The notes below the pieces were generated by a model. It was not told the origin of the DNA, ran no database searches, and saw nothing but the letters and a program-made list of their open reading frames with translations. Source: Streptomyces sp. YIM 121038 (GTDB lineage: Bacteria > Actinomycetota > Actinomycetes > Streptomycetales > Streptomycetaceae). Taken from it: a stretch of DNA of 64,000 nucleotides. Shown here piece by piece: positions 36,230 through 44,320 of this stretch. The stretch lies in the NCBI RefSeq assembly GCF_006088715.1, contig NZ_CP030772.1, forward strand, positions 186,001 to 250,000, in the 5' to 3' direction. Each line of letters starts with the position of its first letter. Position 1 is the first letter of the stretch. Made by a program: the position numbers and the translations under genes.

Positions 36230-37870
36230 ATGACCAGTTTAGCCCCCGGCGTCTATGTCAGGGAAGTATCGAGCGGTGTACGCTCGATCGTGGGCGCCGG
36301 TACGTCCACCCCGGCGTTCATCGGCTTCACACCCCAGACGGTAATTTCGGCTCCTACGCTGGTGCGGAGCTGGACGGACTTCAGCAAGAAGTTCCTCCCT
36401 ACGGATGCGGACATCAAGGAATCCCTGACCCGTGCGAGTGCGGCATATCAGGAGGCCCTACAGGCAGTAAAAATCCTGGAGAAGCTGATCAGCGACGCCC
36501 CGGATGCGGCGAGCAAGGTCATTGTCACCCAGGCTAAAATTGGGGAAACTCATACCGCTGCTGCCACGTTTGTGGCCAGCGTTGTTACGGCGCTGGCGAA
36601 CCTTGGGTTACCTCGTTGGCAAGACGTCGACACGGCCTTGGAGGCAGCGCTGAAGGTAACCCACTCAGAGGAGAAGGCAGCAGACATAATTTTCACTGTC
36701 TACAGTACGGCTAAAACTCACTACGCCACCGCAGTAGCTCCTACCGTGACTGGCCTCACTGCAACGGCGACCGCGGCGGCGACAGCAGCAGATGCTCTTT
36801 CCAGTGCGGCAGTAACAGCCGTGCAGGGTTTCAAGGGAAATTTCGATAAGATTACTGGGGCCGTTGTATCGAAATTTGGGCTGGTGGATGCGTCCCGCAT
36901 TGCCGCTGCGTATGCTCGACGCGAGCAGTCGGCGAAGGATAAGTGGAATCTGGCAGAGGCGGTGCTGGGGTACTTTGCGAATGGCGGTTCTCAGTGCTAT
37001 ATCGTGCCCCTGGAAGACGGGGGGATTCTTGGGAAGGCTCTGGCCCTTCTGGAGACCCAGCAAGACGTATCGATGGTGGTCGTCCCCGACCTTCACAACA
37101 AGGCCGAGGTGGCTGATGTCTCGGCTGTGGTGAACCACTGCGCGAAGATGAAGAACCGGGTAGCGATCCTTCACACACCGAGGTACTCAACGGATCAGGA
37201 AGCTCTCGCTTTTCGGAATAGCCTCAATGCCGGTGCCAATCCCGCGTTCGGGAGTCTGTACTTTCCCTGGGTGACGGTCCCTGGGGTGGACGGTGTGCCT
37301 CGGTCCGTGCCGCCGGTCGGGCATGTGGCGGGAGTCTGGGCGGCCACAGACAGTTCCCGTGGCGTGTTCAAGGCGCCGGCCAACGTCTCCCTGGCAGGGG
37401 CGAGCGGCCTTGATGTGGCGCTGAGTGATGAGCAGCAGGGGGTGCTCAACGACAAGGGGGTGAACTGTCTTCGCAGCTTCCCCGGGAGGCCGTTGATGGT
37501 CTGGGGGGCTCGCACGCTGGCTCATTCGTCGGATCGGGACTGGAAGTATCTCAGCGTCCGTCGTCTGGTCTGTTTCCTGTCGGATTCGATTCAGCAGGCG
37601 ACGAGCTGGGCTGTTTTCGAGCCCAATGATGAACGGCTGTGGGCGACACTGCGCCAGAGTGTGTCAGCTTTCCTCAGGGATCAGTGGCGTCGGGGAGCAC
37701 TGCAGGGTTCCACCCCGGATGAGGCGTTCTTGGTGGTCTGTGACAAGACGAACAATACGGATGATCTTGTGAACTTGGGGGAAGTGCACTGCGATGTATT
37801 TATTGCGCCGGTGCGGCCTGCGGAGTTCGTTCACTTCACTATCCAGCAAACGGCCGGCCAGGCGCCCTGA
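36230..37870 (+). CDS. Contractile tail sheath protein (second copy)
   Basis: The 546-residue protein starts LAPGVYVREVSSGVRSIVGA, followed by an insert of about 170 helical residues (about 65-235, Ala/Thr-rich, e.g. TATAAATAADALSSAAVTAV). The sheath core (GYFANGGSQCYIVPLEDGG, YFPWVTVPGVDGVPRSVPP) and the same C-terminal domain as the first sheath follow (RRLVCFLSDSIQQATSWAVF, EPNDERLWATLRQSVSAFL). Core domains of the two sheaths are close but the inserts are unlike. A TTA codon lies at 36608. CIS often carry two or three sheath paralogues; tube genes follow after 180 bases. Confidence 0.92.
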   Translation: MTSLAPGVYVREVSSGVRSIVGAGTSTPAFIGFTPQTVISAPTLVRSWTDFSKKFLPTDADIKESLTRASAAYQEALQAVKILEKLISDAPDAASKVIVTQAKIGETHTAAATFVASVVTALANLGLPRWQDVDTALEAALKVTHSEEKAADIIFTVYSTAKTHYATAVAPTVTGLTATATAAATAADALSSAAVTAVQGFKGNFDKITGAVVSKFGLVDASRIAAAYARREQSAKDKWNLAEAVLGYFANGGSQCYIVPLEDGGILGKALALLETQQDVSMVVVPDLHNKAEVADVSAVVNHCAKMKNRVAILHTPRYSTDQEALAFRNSLNAGANPAFGSLYFPWVTVPGVDGVPRSVPPVGHVAGVWAATDSSRGVFKAPANVSLAGASGLDVALSDEQQGVLNDKGVNCLRSFPGRPLMVWGARTLAHSSDRDWKYLSVRRLVCFLSDSIQQATSWAVFEPNDERLWATLRQSVSAFLRDQWRRGALQGSTPDEAFLVVCDKTNNTDDLVNLGEVHCDVFIAPVRPAEFVHFTIQQTAGQAP

Positions 37871-38052
37871 AATGTCCCTGTGCTGCCGACCCGGTGTTGA
37901 GAGGGCCGGCACCTGATGGCTTCTGCGATCTGCCTGTTTGCACGCCAGTGCCGTTGGAAATTCCCTGGGGTTCAGTTAGCTGGCGCCGCTCCCTCTCTTT
38001 TGTGATGCTGCCTGGCCTTCCGTAAGGACCGGTCCTTATCTATGGAGTTCTC

Positions 38053-38502
38053 ATGACTATTGGTGATGTGTGCCCCACTAATATTTTCAGTGTCGAGCTG
38101 GGGAAGTTCCAGGTCGAGACGCTCATGCGGTGTACAGTTCCGCCGATTGAGATAGACGAGATCGAAGTGAAGCAGGTGTCGGCGACCGGTGAGTCGATTT
38201 CCCGTAAGCAGCCGGTACCCCGCGGGCAGAGCGGAGAGATCACGATCACTCGTGGCATGGATCGCAGTACTCAGCTCACAGAATGGATCAATACCTCGTT
38301 GGAGAAAAGAAAGTTTGATGATGCCCGGCAAGAAGTAGGCATCGCAGTGTATGACCTGAACAAGAAACTTGTGCGGCGCTACTTGCTGTCCAATTGCTGG
38401 GCGAAGCGGTACTCGATGACCGATCTGGATGCTTCCTCAAGCGAGCCGGCCACCGAAGAGGTTGTCCTCACCTACGAAGACTGCAGGATCGAGCATGCCT
38501 GA
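38053..38502 (+). CDS. Inner tube protein (gp19-like, first copy)
   Basis: The 149-residue protein belongs to the T4 gp19-type tube family: NIFSVELGKFQVETLMRCT, the conserved kink GESISRKQPVPRGQSGEITI and the C-terminal strands KLVRRYLLSNCWAKRYSMTD then SSSEPATEEVVLTYEDCRIE. Hexamers of this protein stack to form the inner tube that is ejected on sheath contraction. Length is as expected. Its stop overlaps the next start by eight bases. Confidence 0.9.
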   Translation: MTIGDVCPTNIFSVELGKFQVETLMRCTVPPIEIDEIEVKQVSATGESISRKQPVPRGQSGEITITRGMDRSTQLTEWINTSLEKRKFDDARQEVGIAVYDLNKKLVRRYLLSNCWAKRYSMTDLDASSSEPATEEVVLTYEDCRIEHA

Positions 38503-38917
38503 TGCGGAGCAGACCCTGTCGGTTATGCCTCCGGAGTCCGGGGCTGTATCACTGCGCACGACGTTCGACTTTGAGCTGCCGCGCGGCTACGTGGATGATT
38601 CCGGCGTTGTACACAAGGACGGGACAATGCGTCTGGCCACAGGCCAAGATGAACTGATGCCGTTGATCGACCAGCGTGTCAGGGAGAATCCAGCCTATCT
38701 CGGTGTCGTCTTGCTCAGTTTAGTCGTCACCCGGCTGGGGTCGGTGCCGCGGATCGATGCGGAGCTGATCGGGAGGCTTTTCGCCGCCGATCTAGCGTAC
38801 CTGCAGGAGGTCTACCGGTCCGTCAATGGCCTGGGCCAGGCGGAGACAGCGGCCTGCCCCGGTTGCGGGACCCGGTTCGCCCTGCCTGCTGCCGGGAGCG
38901 GCCTGGGGGAATCGTGA
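38495..38917 (+). CDS. Tail assembly protein (gp41/E-like family) with a zinc-knuckle tail
   Basis: The ATG at 38495 inside the end of the tube gene gives 140 residues: LRTTFDFELPRGYVDDSGVV, a conserved block of phage tail-assembly proteins, then helices (RVRENPAYLGVVLLSLVVTR, RLFAADLAYLQEVYRSVNG). A CPGCG motif near the end may form half of a zinc site. Related proteins in actinobacterial CIS loci follow the tube gene and are thought to help assembly; the precise role is unproven. A TTA codon lies at 38720. It overlaps the next gene by GTGA. Confidence 0.75.
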   Translation: MPDAEQTLSVMPPESGAVSLRTTFDFELPRGYVDDSGVVHKDGTMRLATGQDELMPLIDQRVRENPAYLGVVLLSLVVTRLGSVPRIDAELIGRLFAADLAYLQEVYRSVNGLGQAETAACPGCGTRFALPAAGSGLGES

Positions 38918-39075
38918 CGTACCCGCCGAGTCGGCTGAAGCAGGAAGCGGCCTTTATCGCCTATCACTTCCATTGGCCGTTAGGAGATATTTTGAGCCTT
39001 TCCCATACAGAGCGGCTCGGCTGGGTACGGGAAATCAACGAGATCAACACACGTCTGAAAGAGCGAGTGAGGTAG
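38914..39075 (+). CDS. DUF6760-family small CIS protein
   Basis: The GTG at 38914 overlaps the preceding stop (GTGA) and gives 53 residues: a basic, aromatic-rich protein (FIAYHFHWPLGDILSLSHTE, then WVREINEINTRLKER). Proteins of this size and pattern (DUF6760) occur next to tail-assembly proteins in actinobacterial CIS loci, like the GpG/GpGT partner of phage tails. It has a TTA codon at 38980. Function is unproven; it may chaperone tube or tape-measure assembly. Confidence 0.75.
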   Translation: MTYPPSRLKQEAAFIAYHFHWPLGDILSLSHTERLGWVREINEINTRLKERVR

Positions 39076-39081
39076 CCGTCG

Positions 39082-40332
39082 ATGACGCCTGTCTGTGAGC
39101 GGAGTACGGTGCTCCTTACGGCGGTGCTGCCGCCCGCGTGCAGCGGGCTGGCCGTCCTGGTAAAACGCCTGGTGGCGTGGAGGCGCTTTCCCCGGTGTAT
39201 TTCGGATGAGGGTGTTGTGCTGCCCCGGGGGTGCGTGCTGAGCCTTCCCCCGACCTGGCCGGCCCGCGGGGCAGAGGACCGAGGCTGGTCCGCAGATGCG
39301 GTGGGCCCGATACGGGAGGGTGAGTGGCCAGCAGAGCTGCCCAGCCCGGCTCCGTCGGGCGGTAATACGTCCCCGGAGCCATCGCCGAGCGCCAGAACGC
39401 TCCCGCCCACACCGCCTTCCGCCTCTCTGCCAGTGCCATCGCCCTTCCCCTCCATTACCACACCGCCTTCCCGTCCTGCTCCAGGGACGCGAGCAGCAAG
39501 TCTGAGCCAGCCTCGACGAGTTCCTGGAGCGCCACCGAGCCCGGCGGGGCAGTTCACCTCCCCCAACAGACACCTCTCTGCTGATCTCCGCGGCGGCACC
39601 TCAAGAACTGCCGCCGCTGCGGAGATCGCCAGAGGAGGCGCAGCGGAAGACATAGTCCTTGATGCTCTGCACCACGAGGAGGGACACGACCCCATCAGCT
39701 CACCCCGACACAACGCAGCAGAGCCGATCGCGCCTGCTGCACCCGTCCTCGTCGGTCTGCAGCCGCCCCTCTCCTTCCCTCCCCCCCGGCTCACCCCCTT
39801 GCGTGGCGTGCCCGCAGGCCAGGAAGCAGAGTGGACCAGCCAAGAGGCACGGTCTCCAGCACTGGCAGGGACCGCAACCGGACGGCCACCCCTGGGCAGC
39901 TCTCCGCTTCCGCTAGCGGAAGCGGTCCCGGTCGCGGTCCCAGACCCGTCCACTGTCAGCATCACACCCCCCGCCCCGCACGACGCACAACCACCCTGCC
40001 CTCTACCCGGTGTCGCGCTCGTGTGGCCCTCCCCCCCAGCCCTCGCACCCTCGTCCTCGCCAGGCGCGTCGGCCACCGCCGTGTCGCCAGCCACCAGTGC
40101 CAGCCCAGCGTTTCCACTACCGCCCGCCAAACACCCGGGAGGCCGGGGCGTAGGTGCCCAGAGCGAGGTTCAGGTCCGCGCCGGGGCCACCGGTGCGCGG
40201 GCCCTCGCACGGGAGATCTCGCGTGATCACGTGGAGGTGCTTGTGCGTGCGGTGCTGGAACGGCTCGCGCCGTGGGGGCCGCCACGTGCCGACACGGAGT
40301 CGATGGCCCGTGACCCGGCCCCCCCGCGGTGA
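39082..40332 (+). CDS. Proline/serine-rich, largely disordered CIS protein of unknown function
   Basis: The 416-residue protein has an ordered front (residues 1-75, with VLPPACSGLAVLVKRLVAWR). A long region of Pro, Ser, Ala and Thr follows (about 85-370, e.g. PSPSARTLPPTPPSASLPVP). A short helical end comes last (AREISRDHVEVLVRAVLERL, about 385-405). It lies in the CIS operon seven bases after the DUF6760 gene, in a position where related loci also have a hypothetical protein. Roles in assembly or as a length-determining or cargo-linking protein are possible but not shown by sequence. Confidence 0.65.
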   Translation: MTPVCERSTVLLTAVLPPACSGLAVLVKRLVAWRRFPRCISDEGVVLPRGCVLSLPPTWPARGAEDRGWSADAVGPIREGEWPAELPSPAPSGGNTSPEPSPSARTLPPTPPSASLPVPSPFPSITTPPSRPAPGTRAASLSQPRRVPGAPPSPAGQFTSPNRHLSADLRGGTSRTAAAAEIARGGAAEDIVLDALHHEEGHDPISSPRHNAAEPIAPAAPVLVGLQPPLSFPPPRLTPLRGVPAGQEAEWTSQEARSPALAGTATGRPPLGSSPLPLAEAVPVAVPDPSTVSITPPAPHDAQPPCPLPGVALVWPSPPALAPSSSPGASATAVSPATSASPAFPLPPAKHPGGRGVGAQSEVQVRAGATGARALAREISRDHVEVLVRAVLERLAPWGPPRADTESMARDPAPPR

Positions 40333-40383
40333 GTCGGAGGAGCTCTGGGGCCATGCGGGGCACATCGTCAGGAGGCCTTTGTC

Positions 40384-40836
40384 ATGAGTACCGACACGTT
40401 TGCTGCCGGTTCCCTGTTCCGGTTCAGTATCGGCATGCACCAGCTGGGCTCGTTCACCAGCTGTGAGGGGCTGAGCTGCTACGCCGAGATCGAAGAGCGC
40501 CGCGAGGGCGGTCTGCATGACCGGGTGTCGCAATTACCCGGTCGGCTGAGATACAGCAACCTCACGCTTTCACGGCCGCTGACGCACCAGACCACGCTGA
40601 TCTGGGCGTGGCTACAGCAGGTGAGTGCGCCGTCTACGGGCCCCATGGCCAGTCAGCTGCGGTTGCCAGGGCAGTTGGTGGCGCTGGGGCCCGACGGACG
40701 GCCGCTGGTGCGATGGGTGCTGGACGATGTGATGCCGGTGCGCTGGTCGGGCCCGTCGTTCTCTGCGGATCAGCCTCAAGCAGCGTACGAGAGCCTGGAG
40801 ATCGTGCATAACGGGTTCCTGGAGGTGCTCGTGTGA
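40384..40836 (+). CDS. Inner tube protein (gp19-like, second copy)
   Basis: The 150-residue protein has the tube fold signature: GSLFRFSIGMHQLGSFTSCE, YAEIEERREGGLHDRVSQLP, SNLTLSRPLTHQTTLIWAWL and WVLDDVMPVRWSGPSFSADQ. It ends in SLEIVHNGFLEV. Such divergent second tube proteins usually form the baseplate-proximal ring joining tube to spike, like Afp5. It is followed by the LysM protein, as in Afp-type clusters. Confidence 0.88.
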   Translation: MSTDTFAAGSLFRFSIGMHQLGSFTSCEGLSCYAEIEERREGGLHDRVSQLPGRLRYSNLTLSRPLTHQTTLIWAWLQQVSAPSTGPMASQLRLPGQLVALGPDGRPLVRWVLDDVMPVRWSGPSFSADQPQAAYESLEIVHNGFLEVLV

Positions 40837-40882
40837 GCGGCACTCCGCAGTTTCCCTCTCTCCTTTGACGTTAGGACCTGCC

Positions 40883-41680
40883 GTGTCTCTACCTTTGAGC
40901 GGCTTTGCCAGCGGTTTCGCGAGCGGCGCCATCGCGGGGAATGCTTTGGGGAATGCGCTGTTCGGCGGTGCTCTGGTACGTGCCGCGCTCGTGGTGCATG
41001 ACCCTCCTACGGGCAGCAGTACGGTGCCGGGGCGGGAGCGGAACCGTTTGGTGTTCCATTTCAACCCGGAGTCGTTGCAGATCAGCAAGCAGTCCGAGTG
41101 GGCACGCCACGTGGCCAAGTGCGAGGCCAAGGCGAGCAAGCCGGAGTTCTCCGGTGCCCAGCCTCGGTCGCTGAGCCTGCCGATCCTGCTGGATTCCGGG
41201 TCCACCCGTGGGTCGGTGCAAGACGAGGCGGAAATGCTGATGGCGTGTTGTACCCCCACGCCGCAGAGTGTGGCCGCTGACCGGCCTTCACCACCGTGGG
41301 TGCGGCTGGAGTGGGGGCGATTGCGGACGATGGCGTTCACAGCCGTGGTGACGCACGTGGATGTCACCTACACGATGTTCGCGGGCGATGGTCTGCCCTT
41401 GCGGGCGGAGTGTTCGCTGACCCTGGAAGAAGTGGGCGGTGCGGTGGCTCGGCAGAATCCGACATCCGGGGGGCCGGGCGGGGCTGGGTCTCATGTGCTG
41501 GTCCAGGGCGAGAGCCTGGCGTCGCTGGCCTACCGGCATTACGGGGATGCCTCGCGGTGGCGCGAGATTGCGCGCAGCAACAGGATCGATGATCCGGACG
41601 GTGTGGTGCCCGGAGACCGGCTGATGCTTCCCACTCCGGCGGATGAGGGAGGAGGCGAGCCGGGTGGGTACGAACGATGA
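40883..41680 (+). CDS. Afp7-like LysM-domain tube-initiator/baseplate protein
   Basis: I choose the GTG at 40883, eight bases after AGGA. The 265-residue protein has the Afp7/gp53-like core (NRLVFHFNPESLQISKQSEW, SLPILLDSGS, PPWVRLEWGRL, YTMFAGDGLPLRAECSLTLE). A C-terminal LysM domain lies at about residues 204-250 (HVLVQGESLASLAYRHYGDA, WREIARSNRIDDP, PGDRLMLP). In other CIS this protein sits between tube and spike and the LysM part fixes it in the baseplate. The start of the spike gene overlaps its end by 17 bases. Confidence 0.88.
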   Translation: MSLPLSGFASGFASGAIAGNALGNALFGGALVRAALVVHDPPTGSSTVPGRERNRLVFHFNPESLQISKQSEWARHVAKCEAKASKPEFSGAQPRSLSLPILLDSGSTRGSVQDEAEMLMACCTPTPQSVAADRPSPPWVRLEWGRLRTMAFTAVVTHVDVTYTMFAGDGLPLRAECSLTLEEVGGAVARQNPTSGGPGGAGSHVLVQGESLASLAYRHYGDASRWREIARSNRIDDPDGVVPGDRLMLPTPADEGGGEPGGYER

Positions 41681-43892
41681 CTGGTATGCGGCGGAGCCGG
41701 TGGTACAGCTGGCGGGCAAGGAGGTGCCACGGGAATGGGCTGGCGCTGTGGTGGAAACCCTGGTGGAGACCTCTGTGGCACAGCCGGCCCGGGCATGTGT
41801 GCGCTTTCACGATCCTGACCGCACCATGCTGGCCAAACTCAACGTCTCCATCGGTGCCCGCCTGGTGGTACACGCGGCCCTCGACGGCAGGCGACGGCAG
41901 TTGTTCGCCGGTGAGGTGACGGAGCTGCAGACTCAGCTGACTTCCGACACCTCGCAGACCTTCGCCGTGGTGTGGGGCATGGACGGCGGCCATCGGCTGC
42001 AGCGAGGCCGGCAGGTACGCGCGTACAGCAATGCCTCGCTGGAGAAGATCGTGCGGGAGGCGGCTGCTCGGGCTGGGCTGGTGTGCGGTGACGTCCACGG
42101 CGCACGAGAGACAATCCCCTACCTGGCTCAGCCAAATATGACGGACTGGGAACTGTTGCAGCATCTGGCGGTGGAACGCGGACTGCGCGTAAGTGTCGAA
42201 GGCAAGCAGGGGACGGTACTGCATCTGCGCCGCGCCGCCCCCGAGACGGGCCGGCCACGGGTCATCCTGCGGCGCGGGGACAACCTGCTGTCCGTCACGG
42301 CAGCGCTGACATCAGCTGGCCAAGTGGATACCGTGGAGGTACGTGGCTGGGATGTGACGCACAAGAAGCCCCTGAGCAGCGAAACAGTCAAGACCGAGAA
42401 GAGTGATCGCGTCCGGATCGGGCTGTCGCCCGCGGATGCATGTCGGCCCTTTCGGCGTGCTGGCGGCGCACGGCTGCTGGTGGCGGGACGGCCCTACGCG
42501 GTGAAAGCAGAGGCCAAGACGGCCGCGCAGGCGCTGGCGGCCGACTGCGCTGCCGGCTTTGCCGGTCTGCAGGCGGTGGCTAAGGGCAACCCCGGACTGC
42601 AGGCCGGGCAGTGGATCACCGTGGCGGGTGTCGGTGCCCCCTTCACCGGCGACTACACGATTTCCTCGTCCCGGCACAGCTTCGCCAGCGGCCAGGGAGC
42701 CCGGACGACCTACACCACCCATGTGCTGGTCGACCGGGCACCGGCAGGCCCGGTGCCCGCGCCTGCTCCGCTGTCCGCTCAGGGCGTGGCCATCGGCCTG
42801 GTGACCAAGGTCAAGAAAGAGGACAGCAAGGAAAAGGACGATAACAAGGAGGGCTGGGTCCGGCTGAAGCTGCCGTGGCTTGATGAGAGTTATGAGACTG
42901 ACTGGGTTCGCAGTGTGCAGTTCGGGGGAGTCGGAGGGGGCGGGGTTGTGCCGGTCGAGGTCGGCGATGAGGTGCTGGTTGCTTTCGAGCACGGTCGCCT
43001 GGACCGGCCGTACGTGCTCGGCGGCCTGTACAACGGCAAGGACCATCCCAGTGATCACGATGGTGTCCAGCTGTTCGGTCCCGAAGGCAAGGCCAACCGC
43101 AGATCTCTGGCGTCGCGAGCCGGGGACCGGATCGAGTTGCTCACCCCCGCCGACGGGCCGCAGGGCATCCGCCTGGTCACCGGGCTGACCAGCGACAAGG
43201 GAGACGAGAAGGCGCAGCGCCTGTCGCTGTTGCTGGACCGGTCCGCTCACGCCATCGCGCTCTCGGCGGGAACAGACGACAAGGCCGTTTCTCTGCAGCT
43301 GGACTGCGCGGGCCAATTCGCCGCGCTCGGCGCGGGCACCGACAAGGACCAAGCCCAAATCTGCCTCGACCAGAAAAACAAGAAACTCACCCTCGGCACC
43401 GGCACCGGCACCAACGCCGTCAACCTCACCCTCAACCACGACACCCAAACCCTCACCCTCGCCGCAGGCACCGACAACAACCAAGCCCAAATCTGCCTCG
43501 ACCAGAAAAACAAGAAACTCACCCTCGGCACCGGCACCGGCACCAACGCCGTCAACCTCACCCTCAACCACGACACCCAAACCCTCACCCTCGCCGCAGG
43601 CACCGACAACAACCAAGCCCAAATCTGCCTCGACCAGAAAAACAAGAAACTCACCCTCGGCACCGGCACCGGCACCAACGCCGTCAACCTCACCCTCAAC
43701 CACGACACCCAAACCCTCACCCTCGCCGCAGGCACCGACAACAACCAAGCCCAAATCTGCCTCGACCAGAAAAACAAGAAACTCACCCTGAACGGCGGCG
43801 CCGCAGGGACCCTGGAGCTAGCGGCCAATAACATCAACATTACAGCCACAGAGAAGCTGACGCTGCAAGGAAAAAATGTCGATATCAATTAA
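41664..43892 (+). CDS. Baseplate spike protein (gp5/VgrG-like, Afp8) with tandem-repeat shaft
   Basis: The GTG at 41664 follows GGAGGAGG. The 742-residue protein has gp27-like domains (about 1-360, e.g. NMTDWELLQHLAVERGLRVS) and a gp5 OB-fold (about 372-460: GWVRLKLPWLDESYETDWVR, GDEVLVAFEHGRLDRPYVLG). A C-terminal shaft runs from about 480. Residues 563-710 consist of 44-residue repeats (NNQAQICLDQKNKKLTLGTG, then TGTNAVNLTLNHDTQTLTLA). The protein ends AANNINITATEKLTLQGKNV, typical of the triple beta-helix spike. The spike pierces the target. No PAAR tip gene follows directly. Confidence 0.9.
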   Translation: MGTNDDWYAAEPVVQLAGKEVPREWAGAVVETLVETSVAQPARACVRFHDPDRTMLAKLNVSIGARLVVHAALDGRRRQLFAGEVTELQTQLTSDTSQTFAVVWGMDGGHRLQRGRQVRAYSNASLEKIVREAAARAGLVCGDVHGARETIPYLAQPNMTDWELLQHLAVERGLRVSVEGKQGTVLHLRRAAPETGRPRVILRRGDNLLSVTAALTSAGQVDTVEVRGWDVTHKKPLSSETVKTEKSDRVRIGLSPADACRPFRRAGGARLLVAGRPYAVKAEAKTAAQALAADCAAGFAGLQAVAKGNPGLQAGQWITVAGVGAPFTGDYTISSSRHSFASGQGARTTYTTHVLVDRAPAGPVPAPAPLSAQGVAIGLVTKVKKEDSKEKDDNKEGWVRLKLPWLDESYETDWVRSVQFGGVGGGGVVPVEVGDEVLVAFEHGRLDRPYVLGGLYNGKDHPSDHDGVQLFGPEGKANRRSLASRAGDRIELLTPADGPQGIRLVTGLTSDKGDEKAQRLSLLLDRSAHAIALSAGTDDKAVSLQLDCAGQFAALGAGTDKDQAQICLDQKNKKLTLGTGTGTNAVNLTLNHDTQTLTLAAGTDNNQAQICLDQKNKKLTLGTGTGTNAVNLTLNHDTQTLTLAAGTDNNQAQICLDQKNKKLTLGTGTGTNAVNLTLNHDTQTLTLAAGTDNNQAQICLDQKNKKLTLNGGAAGTLELAANNINITATEKLTLQGKNVDIN
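43350..43786 (+). repeat. Identical 132-bp tandem repeats within the spike gene
   Basis: Three complete 132-base units start at 43350, 43482 and 43614, with a partial fourth from 43746 to about 43786. As I read them the units are identical at the base level. Each encodes 44 residues of the spike shaft. Phase is a multiple of three, so unit number can change without breaking the frame. Confidence 0.95.
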
Positions 43893-43906
43893 GACGGGAG
43901 AGCATC

Positions 43907-44320
43907 GTGTCAGATCCGGACATCATCGGGGCAGGGTGGTCATTCCCCGCTCACCGCGATATTGACGGCAATGCGCGTCTGGCAAGTGGTACTGACGATA
44001 TCGAGCAGGCCATCCATATCATCCTGGCCACCGCGCCAGGCGAGCGTGCAATGCGGCCCGAATTCGGCTGCGCCATCCACAACCTGGTCTTCGCCCCAGT
44101 CAACGCGACCACGGCGGGGCTGATGGAACAGGCCGTCCATGAGGCACTCGAGCGGTGGGAACCACGGGTTGAGGTGGACAGTGTGACGGTCCAGGGCGAC
44201 GAGGCCAATACGGCGCGGGTCTACATCAGCATCTGGTACCACGCCCGCAACAGCAACGATCCACGCAACCTTGTCTTTCCCTTCTACACCATTCCTGCGC
44301 ACGCCCCGGAGATACCATGA
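43907..44320 (+). CDS. GPW/gp25-family baseplate protein (Afp9-like)
   Basis: The 137-residue protein starts at GTG 43907 after a GGGAG ribosome-binding site. It shows the gp25 pattern: GAGWSFPAHRDIDGNARLAS, DDIEQAIHIILATAPGERAM and PEFGCAIHNLVFAPVNATT. It ends with a strand-rich region. gp25-like proteins connect baseplate wedges to the first sheath ring. Its stop overlaps the next ATG by ATGA, coupling it to the large baseplate protein. Confidence 0.9.
   Translation: MSDPDIIGAGWSFPAHRDIDGNARLASGTDDIEQAIHIILATAPGERAMRPEFGCAIHNLVFAPVNATTAGLMEQAVHEALERWEPRVEVDSVTVQGDEANTARVYISIWYHARNSNDPRNLVFPFYTIPAHAPEIP

Noticed and set aside
42312..43754. Minus-strand frame with perfect glycine/valine-rich repeats
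   Set aside because: It is only the complement of the spike repeats; no start signal or family, and the plus strand encodes a recognisable baseplate protein.
43350..43786. Regular repeats that could suggest a CRISPR array
   Set aside because: The units are contiguous, 132 bases long, have no spacers and are in frame with the spike protein.
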